From Ganoderma boninense (Eukaryota; Basidiomycota; Agaricomycetes; Polyporales; Polyporaceae): a DNA stretch of 64,000 nucleotides. A model generated the notes under the pieces. The model was not told the origin of the DNA. It saw nothing but the letters and a program-made list of their open reading frames with translations, and made no database searches. Made by a program: the position numbers and the translations under genes. The DNA is taken from contig PJEW03000018.1 of assembly GCA_002900995.3 (NCBI GenBank), positions 1 to 64,000 of the forward strand. The letters are read 5' to 3'. Every line of letters starts with the position of its first letter. Position 1 is the first letter of the stretch. Shown one piece after another: positions 35,640 through 46,530 of the stretch.

Positions 35640-38141
35640 CTACGGATCCTCCTCCACGTACGAGCCGTCAGAGTAATCGTCTCCCTGAGCCTTACCGCGA
35701 TCGCCCTGCTGCCTCTGCTGCTGCTGGTCGTCATCGCCGCCGCCGTCGTTGTCATCGTCGTTGTCGTTGTCGTTGTCATCGTCGTCGTCATCGTCATCGT
35801 CGTCCTCGTCGTCGTCATCGTCGTCTTCGCGCTGGCGCTTTTTACCTTTCTTATCCAGTCCGCGTTCATCTATGAGCTCCTTCAGGCCCTCCAGGATCGT
35901 CCTGACTCTGACGCCCCGGGGCTTGAGGGTGTCCAGGAACGCCTTGACTTCCGCATTGCCTCCATACGTGCGGAGAAGGCGGCTTACCTCCAGCGCGTTC
36001 CGGATCCATCCAATTCCTCGGGAGATCACGTAAGAAATCGCGATGCGAGTCATCGGCTTGCCGCGCGCTGCGCGAGGAGCGGTGGCGTCACCGTGTCCAA
36101 GATCCATCATTTGCTGGACAACGGCAATCTGCTTCCTCACCTCGTCGTACGTGAACGACGAATCTTCCGAGTTTTTCAGGAGCAAGACGGTCTTGTTCTT
36201 CATAAAGGCGCCATCGTTGACGGTCTGTATCCAATGAGCGAGGGCTAAATTCTTCTTGGATTTTTTGCCCTTTTCGGTGGGTGCCTTGGTCGCGGCACGG
36301 ACCGGCTGCGAGGCCGAAGTCTTACGACGCCTCCCGCCGGAAGCTCGGGTAGGCCTCGGGGAACGGGGCGCCAATGCCAGCTGGACATCGCCATTAGCTG
36401 TCAAAACCGGGCGAGCACGAGCCAGTCGACAACGTACGGGGATGACCTGCAAAGCAGTCCCAAATCGCAGGCGCTGATATGTCACAATCGGCGTAGATGG
36501 ATCGAGGGTGAACAGCTGAACCTCTAGGGCGGGCGCCGACGCTATCGCCCCCCCCCTCCAAGATAGCTCCGATGCTGTACTCGGAGGTTGAAGCATTGAT
36601 GGCAATGGGCACGCTGAGCAAGACGTTCCCTACAAGGCATGGGAATAAGCAATGTGACGCCGTTGACAGAGTTCGAATAGTACCCGAACTGAGCATCTGT
36701 TCCCGACTCAACGCCTGCAGGATGTCGACCGAGGACGCACTGATTGCCGCGCGGTTTGGGACATACGAAAGTGGGATGTCCTCCAAAACCGACAGGAAGT
36801 CGATACCAGGGTGCGGACGGCGGTCTTTGGCAAACAGGACAATGCTTCCTGTGGCGCGCAGCGGGCCATTCGAGGTCGACGGAACTCCTGGGCCGACGAG
36901 GATCGGCAGAGCCCCTCCGAGTGTAACCTGTGTGCCAGAATGGAGCGTTCACTAAGGACGGGAGGTGACCAATTGCTTACAAATCGATACTTTCGTATGG
37001 CCGCCCCAAAGTGCTGCCAATAGGGATCCGTTGGATCCTGTGCAGACGCGCATCAGAACAGGGCCTGATGTCAAAACGCGGTAAGATAACGTACTCCGCT
37101 AGCAGGCATGAGGGCTGGAAAGGGAAGCAGATCTGTCGCCTTCGTACGTGCACTGGAATCCCCCAGCCCAACATCGGAGGCGGCGGCGGCGGCGAAGGGT
37201 TGAGGCAGGCCGGCACGAGCGGATGTGGCAGATCCGGTGCCTAGACTGTCTGGCAAAGAGGTCGACTTGCCGTCGGCCTTCGCGGCGGTCGTCCGGGCTG
37301 CCATACGACGTTTGTGGATGTGAGCATCTGGTGCAGAACAGTCGTTACAGAACATGACTAGTGACTCACGGATGCCACCGCGATCGGACGCACCAGCCGA
37401 AGCTGTTCCCCCTACATCAAGGGGGCCTGATCCAGTCGGCCCGTCTGCACCTGTGGCCTCCGCCTGAGAGACGGTGGTCTTGACGGTCGCGGACGTGCAC
37501 CCTGACGGGCCTGGCGGGAGATCTGGTCCGTCCTCAAGTTCAGACAACGGAGACGAAGCTGCCCTGCTAGGACGCCGAAGGTGCTGCAGTCCGAGCTCCT
37601 CGATCTTCTGTCAAAACAAAGTACCATCGACACTTCGACCACCAAGTAACAGGCAACCTAGTGAGACAACTCACCACGAGCTCGCCCGCGATGATGCGGC
37701 CCTCTCTCATCTGCAGAAAGACCGCACGGTCTAAAGCCCACTCGCGTGTGGCGCTACCATCGTGGGGTTGAGCGCCAGGATCTATCACCCCTTGCTCACG
37801 CCAACGATAGACGCGACCGAAGTCGACGGACACTTGCCCCTGCACTAGCGCTTGTCTAGCCGCTGCCTTGCTCATCCTAGGGGCTACCTTGACCTGAGAC
37901 CACTTGGCCAGCAGCGCCTACACAAGCATAGCCCAGTTAATGCACTATGAACGGGAACCCAGCGCGCTGCGGGGGGATTGGTGGAGGACCGACTGACCCT
38001 GCACGCATCGACTCTGAAATGGAACCTGTAGTCCATGAGCTTTACATCTGATCGCGAGAGAAAGACTACTTGCCAGACATCGTCGGAATCGGGCAAGACA
38101 GTGCGTTTGGAACACCCTTGGTTCGCCGTCGCCTGGGACAT
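35640..38141 (-). CDS. Uncharacterised protein with Asp-rich tail; apparent frame break
   Basis: Exons 38070-38141, 37675-37917, 37370-37607, 37095-37327, 36981-37037 and 36927 down to 35640 join in phase. It begins MSQATANQGCSKR and runs DDVWQ-ALLAKWSQVKVAPR into a block resembling a DNA-binding helix pair (VDFGRVYRWREQGVID), a Ser/Ala-rich linker, and a beta-rich block (GALPILVGPGVPSTSN). Within the last exon the frame changes at a run of nine Gs (36548-36556): before it the frame reads SIGAILEGG, after it AIASAPALEVQLFTL. One base fewer in the run makes the whole exon open, about 709 residues in all. The C-terminus has basic RKTSASQ, an alpha-helical block and a run of some 20 acidic residues, so a nuclear, chromatin-linked role is possible. 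Family unknown. Confidence 0.55.
35716..35830 (-). repeat. GAC/GAT trinucleotide-type repeat encoding the Asp tract
   Basis: Imperfect repeats of GAC/GAT/GAA and AAC codons on the minus strand (CGTCGT/CATCGT on the plus strand) produce the long Asp/Asn-rich tract of the gene above, followed by a Gln-rich stretch. Confidence 0.8.
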
Positions 38142-38245
38142 GCTCGTGAAAGGGCGTGAGGGAGGATAAAAGAAACGAGGTGCAGCAGAAATGTGTCGCG
38201 CGATGTGCAATCACGTCCCAACTGCGTGACTACTGCATCGCTCGA

Positions 38246-38252
38246 ATTTATA
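38246..38252 (-). promoter_or_regulatory. TATA box of the acidic-tail gene
   Basis: TATAAAT on the minus strand about 105 nt upstream of the ATG at 38141. The spacing supports that ATG as the real start. The remaining 38142-38830 is the shared intergenic region with the divergent gene at 38831 and holds no other gene I can support. Confidence 0.5.
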
Positions 38253-38830
38253 GTTTCCCGCATGGCGTGATACGGTCGACTTGCATGTCTGTCAACAGTT
38301 ATTATCCGAACGTGGGTAAATCAGCACTACCTAGCCGCCAAATGTGGTTTTGCAAATACGCCTGCCAGGACGAAATTGTACGTGTACGTCACCGAAAAAG
38401 CCCTGCGTGCCCGGGCACCTCAGCCTGACGAAAAAATAGGAGCACAATGTGCAGGGCACGCTGATCTCCGACAACGGAAGGCGTGGACGTAAGTAAAATA
38501 CGAGTCTGGGTGAATAGGATAACCAGTATGCCAACTATGTCCCATGCCCGCGGCACGCACACTGGAGCGCACACCCACTTGGGACGGCTGCACCGGTCAG
38601 CCGTCATGGTAGTGTTTCACGCGAAGGCAGAGCATATCGCATGTGAAGATCTGTGGGGAGATGTCGGAACTTTTCCCGAATGTTAGGATGGGACCGGAGC
38701 GACTGCCCAACTGGTCTTAGGTGATCTCTGTCTAAGACCAGCTCGAAACCTCCTCGTATTTGCATCTCGCTGGTTCCCCTACTCCGTTTATTGCCCATCT
38801 CGTCTTCCTCCTGCCTCTGTTCGCGCCCCC

Positions 38831-40629
38831 ATGTCCGACCACTTCAGCCCTACTCAACTCCTTTCTCATCTCAAACGCTGCGGGGAATGTGAATACTACG
38901 TTGGTGCACCTGTCTTGTGCAAAGGGCAGTCCGACCCGACGAAGAAAGGTTTTTGGTACGAAAAGGTCAGCAAGAGCATACCCTTCTACTGTGATTTAGT
39001 CTCAACGGGCTGTGCAGTGTCTCAACAACGCACAGCCAACCCCCGATACCTGCACCTTCTTCGAATGGCGACCTGAAATCGCGAGGGGCAAGCCAGCCGG
39101 CGGCAAGAAGACGCCATGCCCGGGAGCTCTCTGTCGCCAGGCCAACAAACCGAACACCTCCAACCTGGACTGCACGTTCAGCGTTTGCGTTAAGTGTTGC
39201 CGTCACCTTCAGCCGCTTCTCGACGTGGTACGTTCCTGTTCCGTCAGCGACCACCGCAAGGGCGTCGTGTATCCCGGCTCGGAAGCGCGAGGTGCGTAGA
39301 TTTCGGGCCAAAGACGATTGCCGCCTTCTTCACTTACGCGTCAACACAGAGGACTCGCAGGATGCCGCAGATTCCCAGCGACGAGGCCGCGGGCGACCGA
39401 AGAAAAGCAAGAAGCCAGGCAACGACGCAGTCGACCCGCCTCCGAAGCATCAATCGTACGCTACACCGGTTGGAGCTCCTTACCTCGCACGCCTGTCCGT
39501 CCTCGACGCTGAACGCCGACTGGCAGTTGATCGCAATGCCGAACAAGTGAAGCAAGACCGTGCGCAAGCCCATCTACACATTGTCACTCTGCGATGGTGG
39601 GCGAACGTGAGTCATAGTCCTTATACGTGTGAACTCGAGGGTGATCATGCCCTTCCTCACGCCAGGACGGTGAGGAACCCGAGCACGCCGAGGTCGTCGT
39701 GGACAACCCTTCGGCGTTCCATCCCAAGGACATCCCTTACCTCGTTGATCGGTATCAGTGCGACACCCAGCCGTTCCAGTACTACGACTCGAAGAAGCGC
39801 GTGTGGTATACGGGCACCCGGTTTAGCGCCGCCCGCGACCTGAAGAAACTTTCCCCTGAGGACCTCTGCTACCGGTCCCAAGGCGTGACAAGTGGGGAAG
39901 GCATGCCGTGTCCTTCCAAGAAGCGACCTCCTCCGGACGACACTCCGACAAACGACACGCCTCGTCGTCCCCTGTGCGTACTCACCAATCCCCAGACGTT
40001 TGCCGACGACTGACGCTGGTCATGATAGACCCCCGTTCACTCAAGGTGTGAACGGACCTGCATCAACTCCCCAGCGCTCTTGCTCGCCGACTGCGACCGA
40101 GCCTCCAATGAGTGGCAGCTCGATGTTCTCAGTGGAAGCCGAGTACGACCCTTTCTTCAACGCCTTCGATTTCACACCCACCACATCCTACAAGGATGCA
40201 TCGACGCACGATGCTACCAACCTCGCCCAACCACGTCTTCCCGCGCTGTTTCCCGCCGACACAGACATCACGCAACACATTCCGTCCAATTCTACCCCGC
40301 TCGCCGCCGCACAATCCTTTGAGATCGACTTCGACTCTGCCCCGCGTGGTCGAAGCGCCACCGGCTGGCCATGGCGTTACGTCTGTGATATGGCCGCCGG
40401 TTTCGCAGCCATCCATCGGCTCGAAGATAGCCACCCTCCCGTGCCGACAGCGGAGGCTTTCAAGACCGTCTTCAAGGCCGACTACAAAGTTACCACGTAC
40501 GGTGATCAGAAGCGAGCATGGCGTGCGGCGGCACTGGTCACGGGGGAGAGGGATCGTTGGATCCAGTACGGTCGCTCGGAGGCCGGTGAGTGGCGGGCCT
40601 TCATGAGGTCGTGGCGCCAGGGCCAATAG
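38831..40629 (+). CDS. GRF-like cysteine-cluster protein, 524 aa
   Basis: Five exons join in phase: 38831-38965, 39018-39291, 39350-39606, 39666-39973 and 40029-40629. The N-terminus holds CGECEYYVGAPVLC and, after the first intron, CLNNAQPTPDTCTFFEWRPE, a spacing like a GRF-type zinc finger (C..C, aromatic, C, FFxW), a fold that binds single-stranded DNA or RNA in other proteins. A second cluster follows (CPGALC, CTFSVCVKCC, CSVSDH). Then come an AT-hook-like RRGRGRPKKSKKPG, a middle block with DIPYLVDRYQC, and a C-terminal domain with YVCDMAAGFAAIHRLED and AFMRSWRQGQ. The combination suggests a nuclear nucleic-acid-binding protein. It is divergent from the acidic-tail gene. Family name unknown. 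Confidence 0.65.
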
Positions 40630-40922
40630 ATTTCCAATGTACCTCGTACCGCATAGTGCAATCTGTGGCGCAAATACGTAGAGAGTCCACATGTGCCCGG
40701 CGTCCGGATGACACACAAAATGCATATCCACACTGGCGGCTGATAGAATCGGGCAAAAGTGCGGCAGACAGCTTCGCCACGTCAACGCACGTGGCCCGGG
40801 GTCCCTAACCACGAAGTGATTCTTGCAGGTGGTGGATGAGGGACTGTCACTGTCATTACTCACATCGGCACCCAATGGCGACGGAGGTGACACCTCACAG
40901 CCACTAAGTTTTCTTTAGATAA

Positions 40923-42279
40923 ATGGCGAGGCCTGGCTGGAGGGGTAACGGAGCTCAGATATCTGTCATGGACTCTCCTCGCACCCAATCCCTGTTCCCC
41001 CAGTCGAACCTCGGCACTCTACTCGCGCTTCTCGAACTCGCCCGTGTTGGGAAGGATCCGATAGACGAACCGGTTCCATGGACCTGGGAAGCGTGGAGGA
41101 AGGGGCTACGATGCGAGTATGCACCTTGGCAGGCGAACGCCACCGTTGAAAACAGCCATCTTTTCGAGCATGCCAGAACCCATTCAAGGTGCTTCGTGAT
41201 TGCCTATCATGCTTCAGGATGGGAGATCGCTGATCGTGTTCGTTTCGCGAGTGGCCTCTCCGAGAGCGACGGCGAGCTATACAAAGGTCGAGAGTGGCTC
41301 ACCGTGTGGTGGCGATGGCAACGGTATGGGGACCTCATCAATCTCGACAACGCCATCAACGACATATTCATGAAGGCAGGCGTTATCAAATCCAGTCGAT
41401 CAGTGAGTCATGTCTACGATTAGATAAAGAATGAAACGTGAACGTGATTCATCTAGGTTGCAGACCTGGATGTTAGCATCTTATGTGGAACTGAACATCC
41501 ACTGTTCGTGCTTGGACGTGGCCTATTCGGAGACGAAACATGGCGATGTCAGGCTGAACGCTCGCACCACCCGGCTGTGTTACGATGGCTCAGTCACGCG
41601 ATGGATACAACGAGGCAGGATTGGAGAGTGCTCCTCGACGATGCTTCGAGGCGAGTGGATAGGATGCGCCACATGGTTTACGCCATGTGTCAAGGTACGC
41701 TCGTGTCATGGAGGGGATGATAGGATTATCATTGATTCCACGACAGCCGTCGCAGGCCACAGATGTTCCCCTGGGGATATTTCTGGGTATGTCGTCAAGC
41801 TAGACTACATCGTGGAAACGATGGATTTTCTGCGCACACAAGGTCGCATGGAGCAAGTGGTGCAGTATCGGAAAATCATGTATGCTATCAGAGACTGCAT
41901 GGGGTCTTGGGGGGCCCCTTCCACATCGCCATGTGAGTTCCACTTCGGGCGTACAGAATAGGGTACTGAGGATGGCTCACATCTAGTACTTCCACCGCAC
42001 ATGTGCCACGCCTTGGCAACACTGCCTAGCGAATCGTACAGGAAGATGATACAGGACGACGTGTCCAAGTGCTTAAAGACACTCGACCTTAGAGCGAATC
42101 AAGCACCGACCTTCGCAATCGACGTCTACGAGGTGTTGTCCAGATCAGACGTAGGATTTTTGGCAGGTGACTTCGGGCTTCCTGACGGGATGCACACGGA
42201 CCAACCCGGGTTGGAGCTGACGGAGGACGAAGCCGAGGGTCTGGAGTTCGCCAGAAGAACTTTTCCTCGTTTTTGGTAG
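40923..42279 (+). CDS. Uncharacterised soluble protein, about 398 aa
   Basis: Four exons join in phase: 40923-41402, 41457-41694, 41747-41932 and 41987-42279. An in-frame ATG at 40968 (MDSPRTQSLF) is an alternative start. The product is soluble and Trp-rich near the N-terminus (PVPWTWEAWRKGLRC, LTVWWRWQRYGDLIN), with a helical middle (VLLDDASRRVDRMRHMVYAM) and a C-terminal part (HALATLPSESYRKMIQDDV). No zinc cluster, signal or membrane span. The third exon boundary has two nearby acceptor choices; the one given keeps the long frame that follows. It lies just downstream of the GRF-like gene on the same strand. I do not recognise the family. Confidence 0.5.
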
Positions 42280-42553
42280 AACTGTGCCGTTTATGATCCT
42301 AGCCCGTTTGACATTTCATGCCAAGAAAAGCTATATGAAGATCGTGTTTCTCAAATCTATGACAAATTCACGCCCAACCGCGCTACGTGACCAACCGCGC
42401 TACGTGATTCTGCATACCATACTAGGAAATGATACTGAACGCCGCAAGCCTGACGTAAGTCGGAGGCATGGTAAAAATACGGTCTGCTATCAGGGGACAT
42501 GGGGTGTGTGACACCGGTTCACCAATATAGGATGCCTTCTCCATTTAATCAGA

Positions 42554-43898
42554 TTACACATCTTTGTTGTTCTTCAGCGACTTCAGCAGCTTGAACTTAG
42601 TGAGGCGTTCCTGAGACATCTAACGAGTGTGTTAGAGGCAACTTAACTTGGAATGCGAACACCTACCTTTGCGCGCTTGCGTTTGGCGGGCACCTCCTTG
42701 TCCGGATCTTGCTGCGTGACTACATGTGAAGCACGTGTTTTGCGCACCGATCGTGACTGCTGTGAATATGAATGAAATTATTACATTGGTATAAGGGCCA
42801 GTGCCGTACCTTGCCATGAGCCTTCGAAGTCCCCGCGACAGGATTTTTGTCATTCGCATTGGCCTGCACGAGTCATCAACGCGAGAAAATGCGGAAGCCC
42901 TTTAAGCTGACGAACTATATTTGGAGGCGCTTTGCTAGGTACGCTTGTGATGTTTTCGGCATCGCTGGCTGCTGCATCTGATACGCGGTCTTGGCTACTG
43001 ACTGCCTTGGAAGGAAGCCACTTATCAACGAGGATGGCAGTCCCCTAACGATGTCTACAGTAAGTAAGGAAACGAGTGCTCGAGTGCGCAACTATGAAGC
43101 GCACACGTCGATACTTACAGTCACGTTGCCACCAGCACCCAAGTCCTCATCGTCAGTATCCAATATGCGCAGCCGCTTGGTTGAGCGACGAGGAAGACGG
43201 AAGTCAATCTGCCAAAATTCAACGAATGAGGCACAAAGCGAGAAATGTATACGGAAAGGACTACCTCAGGAGTCTTAGTTCGAGCTATAGTACTCTCTGA
43301 TTGTATGTCTTCATCGCGCGTGGCCAAGCGAGATGCATTGTCGTTGGTCGTATCGAACTTCAAAGATGTTAGCTAGATGCGATACATAAACACAACAGAG
43401 GTGGAGAAGCCGACCTCGAATTTCATGGCATCTGTCTCGACGTCCCCTCCGTCCAGGGCTTTGCTACCGTAACCAAGCCCAGCGTCTTCAACTTCCTCGC
43501 CCGACACGGTCTCCATGGTGGTGCTCCTTGCTCTCCCCGATGACCGCGCAGACGCTCGCATTGAACGTACCTCCCGGAGGAGACGTTCCACCAACTTCAA
43601 AAGGTCTTGGTGAGTTTCGAGAATGGCGGCGAGGGTGACGTCATGACGCCCTAAGATCTCCTCCACACTGCTTATGACTTCAGGAAGATACACGTCCACG
43701 TCCTCGGCGTGCAGATCTGCGAAGTGTTAGTATATCAAACGAAGGAACAGAGAGGTAAAACGCATGATATTTGAAGGAACAGTCCAGTTTATGTTCGATG
43801 CACCGCGCGCATTTTGTAGTTCGATGACTCCGGAGGCATACAGCGTTCGCATGTGCACATTGGATACAGGGGAACTCAGTGGGGCGAGGTTTAGGCAT
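42554..43898 (-). CDS. Small CxxC zinc-cluster protein, probable nuclear regulator
   Basis: The first exon starts MPKPRPTEFPCIQC (an in-frame ATG also lies at 43973) and holds CIQCAHANAVC, then KCARCIEHKLDC, two CxxCx6C halves like a fungal binuclear zinc cluster. Later exons give a helical block (EVISSVEEILGRHDVTLAAI, VERLLREVRSMRASARSSGR), IDFRLPRRSTKRLRILDTDD, ILVDKWLPSKAVSSQDR and a basic C-terminus (KEVPAKRKRAK, then MSQERLTKFKLLKSLKN). Strong GTAAGT, GTACGG and GTAGGT donors support most junctions; the first intron after SFKYH is not resolved. Likely a DNA-binding or chromatin protein. Small proteins of this type recur in Agaricomycetes without a known role. Confidence 0.55.
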
Positions 43899-44199
43899 TG
43901 GGGGGAGGTGGCGAAATGGACGATATGGAGGCGTTGAGCTCTGGGATGTGCAGACGCCTTTTAATACAGCCATGGGTGCCGCAGCACTAGTGTGTCACTG
44001 TGATATTCGAAGACAGATGTGCAGCAAGTCATCCAACATTCGCCGCGAGGAAACGAACTGTCCAATTTAACAAACCCACTGCCGTATTTCACGGTGACGA
44101 TGGACCATGGCACCCTCATCACACGAAACGTGTTGAGCCCTGTGCGCTGGAGGGCCTGCATTGCGTTCATATGAATGAATCGATCTGGCGCAAGTGTCA

Positions 44200-45000
44200 C
44201 GCACAGAGATAAAAGATACACGGGCGGGGAAGACAGGCACACGGAGGGAGGTGGGCGCGCGCGCAGGGGGGTGGATACGCGCGCGGCAAGAGCGCACAAT
44301 GGCACGCGTGGAGATGGTACGCGCGCAGGCAGAGGTTGAACAAATACGGGCGGGGAAGACATGCACACGGCAGGAGTGGCTGCCCACGCAGGCAGGGATG
44401 GTACGCGCGCACACAGAGCGCACAATGGCACAGGCAGAGGTTGAACATACATGGGCGGACATACACGCACACGGCAGGAGTGGGTGCGCACGCATACAGG
44501 GATGGTACGCGCGCGCCCAGAGCGCACAATGGCACGGGCTGAGGTATAACATGCACGGGCGAGGAAGACAGGTGCACGGGCGAGGAAGACAGGTGCACGG
44601 GCGACGAAGACAGGCGCACGGGCGAGGAAGACAGGTGCACGGGCGAGGAAGACAGGCGCACGGCAGGAGTGGGTGCGCACGCAAGCAGGGATGGTACGCG
44701 TGCGGACAGAGCGCACAATAGCACGGGCAGAGGTATAACATGCACGGGCGAGGAAGACAGGCGCACGGCAGGAGTGGGTGCGCACGCATAGAGGGATGGT
44801 ACGCGCGCGCCAAGAGCGCACAATGGCACAGGCAGGGATGGTACGCGCGCGCACAGAGCGCACAATGGCACGGGCAGAGATTGTACTCGACCGCAGAGAG
44901 CGCACAATGGCACGGGCAGAGATTGTACTCGACCGCAGAGAGCGCACAATAGCACGCGCAGAGGTGGAACGTGCACACAGGGACATGCACGCAACGCGAG
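44200..45000. repeat. GC-rich minisatellite array 2
   Basis: A higher-order array in which GAGCGCACAATGGCACGGGC and GGATGGTACGCGCGC recur about every 130 bp. Nested inside are five copies of a 21-bp unit (GCACGGGCGAGGAAGACAGG plus one base) at about 44553-44660 and two copies of a 40-bp unit at about 44858-44940. All long ORFs on either strand here, including Arg/Cys/Pro-rich frames of 300-420 codons on the minus strand, are products of the repeat. Confidence 0.85.
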
Positions 45001-45159
45001 TTCGCGGAAAAGAAGATATAATATATTTGTACATCTACACAGAGGGGCCGCCACCGACACCGACATAGTGCTACACCGACAAAGTCGAACATGACAGAGC
45101 ATTCCGACATAGTGCTACACAAAAGACGAACATGACAGGTCATTCCGGGGACGTTCAAC

Positions 45160-45260
45160 CTCCCGGCGGAATGGGAATGGGGAATGGGGATGGGATGGGG
45201 ATGGGGAATGAGGATGGGGATAGGGATAGGCATGCGATGAGGGATGCGATGAGGGACTGA
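45160..45260 (+). repeat. G-rich GGGAATGGGGATGGG tract
   Basis: Repeated GGGATGGGGATGGGGAATG-type units of 6-7 bp. On the plus strand there are many runs of three or four Gs separated by two or three bases, so the tract could form a G-quadruplex. Confidence 0.75.
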
Positions 45261-46530
45261 AGAGACGGGATCCCCTATAGCAGGAGGCGGGACTAGCCGA
45301 AGTCCACGGAAACGCTGACTAAGCACCTCGGGCATTCTGGACTTTTCTTTCCATCATTACGTTTTCGTGCACGTGCCTTCTTCATGCGGTTCGTGCCGCA
45401 TACGGCTGATTACGCCATTTTACGCCGTTTATCGCCGTTTTACGCCGTGCCCTGCCCCATGGTTCGACTGTTCTCCCCCCGGAGAACCCTCCAAATTCCA
45501 ATCCAATTCCCGACTACCTGTGCATCTTTGACTCTCTCATTTGATCCCCCTCGAAACGACGAAATGCTACAAGAAGACACCCTTTTACTGCCAAAATATT
45601 TTCATTCAGTCACGCAAGACCCATCGACTGTTCAACTCGGAAATATTAGTGGTTCCCAGTGCAGCGCGCATGGAAGACGCGGTTCTGGAGGATCTGGCAG
45701 GAGGTCAGTCACTAGCCACTCTAACCTGTTCTCATCGAGTAGCATCCTCCATATCTCTTATCGTATTTTGCATTGGCAGATGCTTCGAGTGGGAGGATAT
45801 CATAAGGGGATACAGAGCGGGCGAGTGCCAGTGGACGTGTTCGGATCCGAGTCGGATGTCCAAGAAGAAACCACTCCGCAGTAAGAACTGCTGAAAGTGT
45901 TTCTCTTAGATGCGCCGAGATACACCCATGACGACGGGGAACAGGAATTTTCAGGGGCAGCCCTAGACAGGTGAGCAAGTTCGTGGATTGAGACCCACAG
46001 ACAGAGATAGGCCAGTGCATTAAGGACAGTGCCGCACACCGTACATTTGGGCGGTGTCCACAACTAACACTGATCTTACGTGCGAGGCAGGTACGACCTC
46101 TACAGCTCCAACGTTCCAAGCAGCAGATGGTCTTCCGGTCTGCATTGTCATGATATAGCGCTCCATCTATCAACACCTAATTTAGAGTTCTCAGCGGTGG
46201 TATTGAGATGGGAAGGTAAAATTTCTGTCTACCACGCCCGAGCCACTCCGCCCATTCACTTCCAATTCCTCATCTAACCTTATATGACTGAGTCTCTTCT
46301 ATCTGTGGCCTATCAATCACAGATATCCAGGTTGTACCACCCCTTCGGCATCCCCCAGATGCTCGGTGAATATTGAGACACCGTGTAGATAACGAACTTC
46401 TTCTCCAGTTCGGAGCCTGACGATAATAGGGCTGGCGATTCTGCAGCGGGCCTCCTTCTCCGCGACATACCCAAGGTTGTGGCAACCCTCTCCTTCCAAC
46501 CTTCGTTCACGTCGCTCTGTCTTTGCCGAT
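45261..46530. other. Intergenic; unresolved short frames
   Basis: Plus-strand frames at 45384-45894 have mixed hydrophobic and polar stretches but no consistent splicing or family likeness. The last 200 bases form the promoter and leader of the gene at 46531. Confidence 0.35.

Noticed and set aside
44067..45335. A 422-codon minus-strand frame and other long frames with Cys/Arg/Pro repeats
   Set aside because: They are translations of the minisatellite; similar long frames exist in several phases and both strands with the same periodicity.
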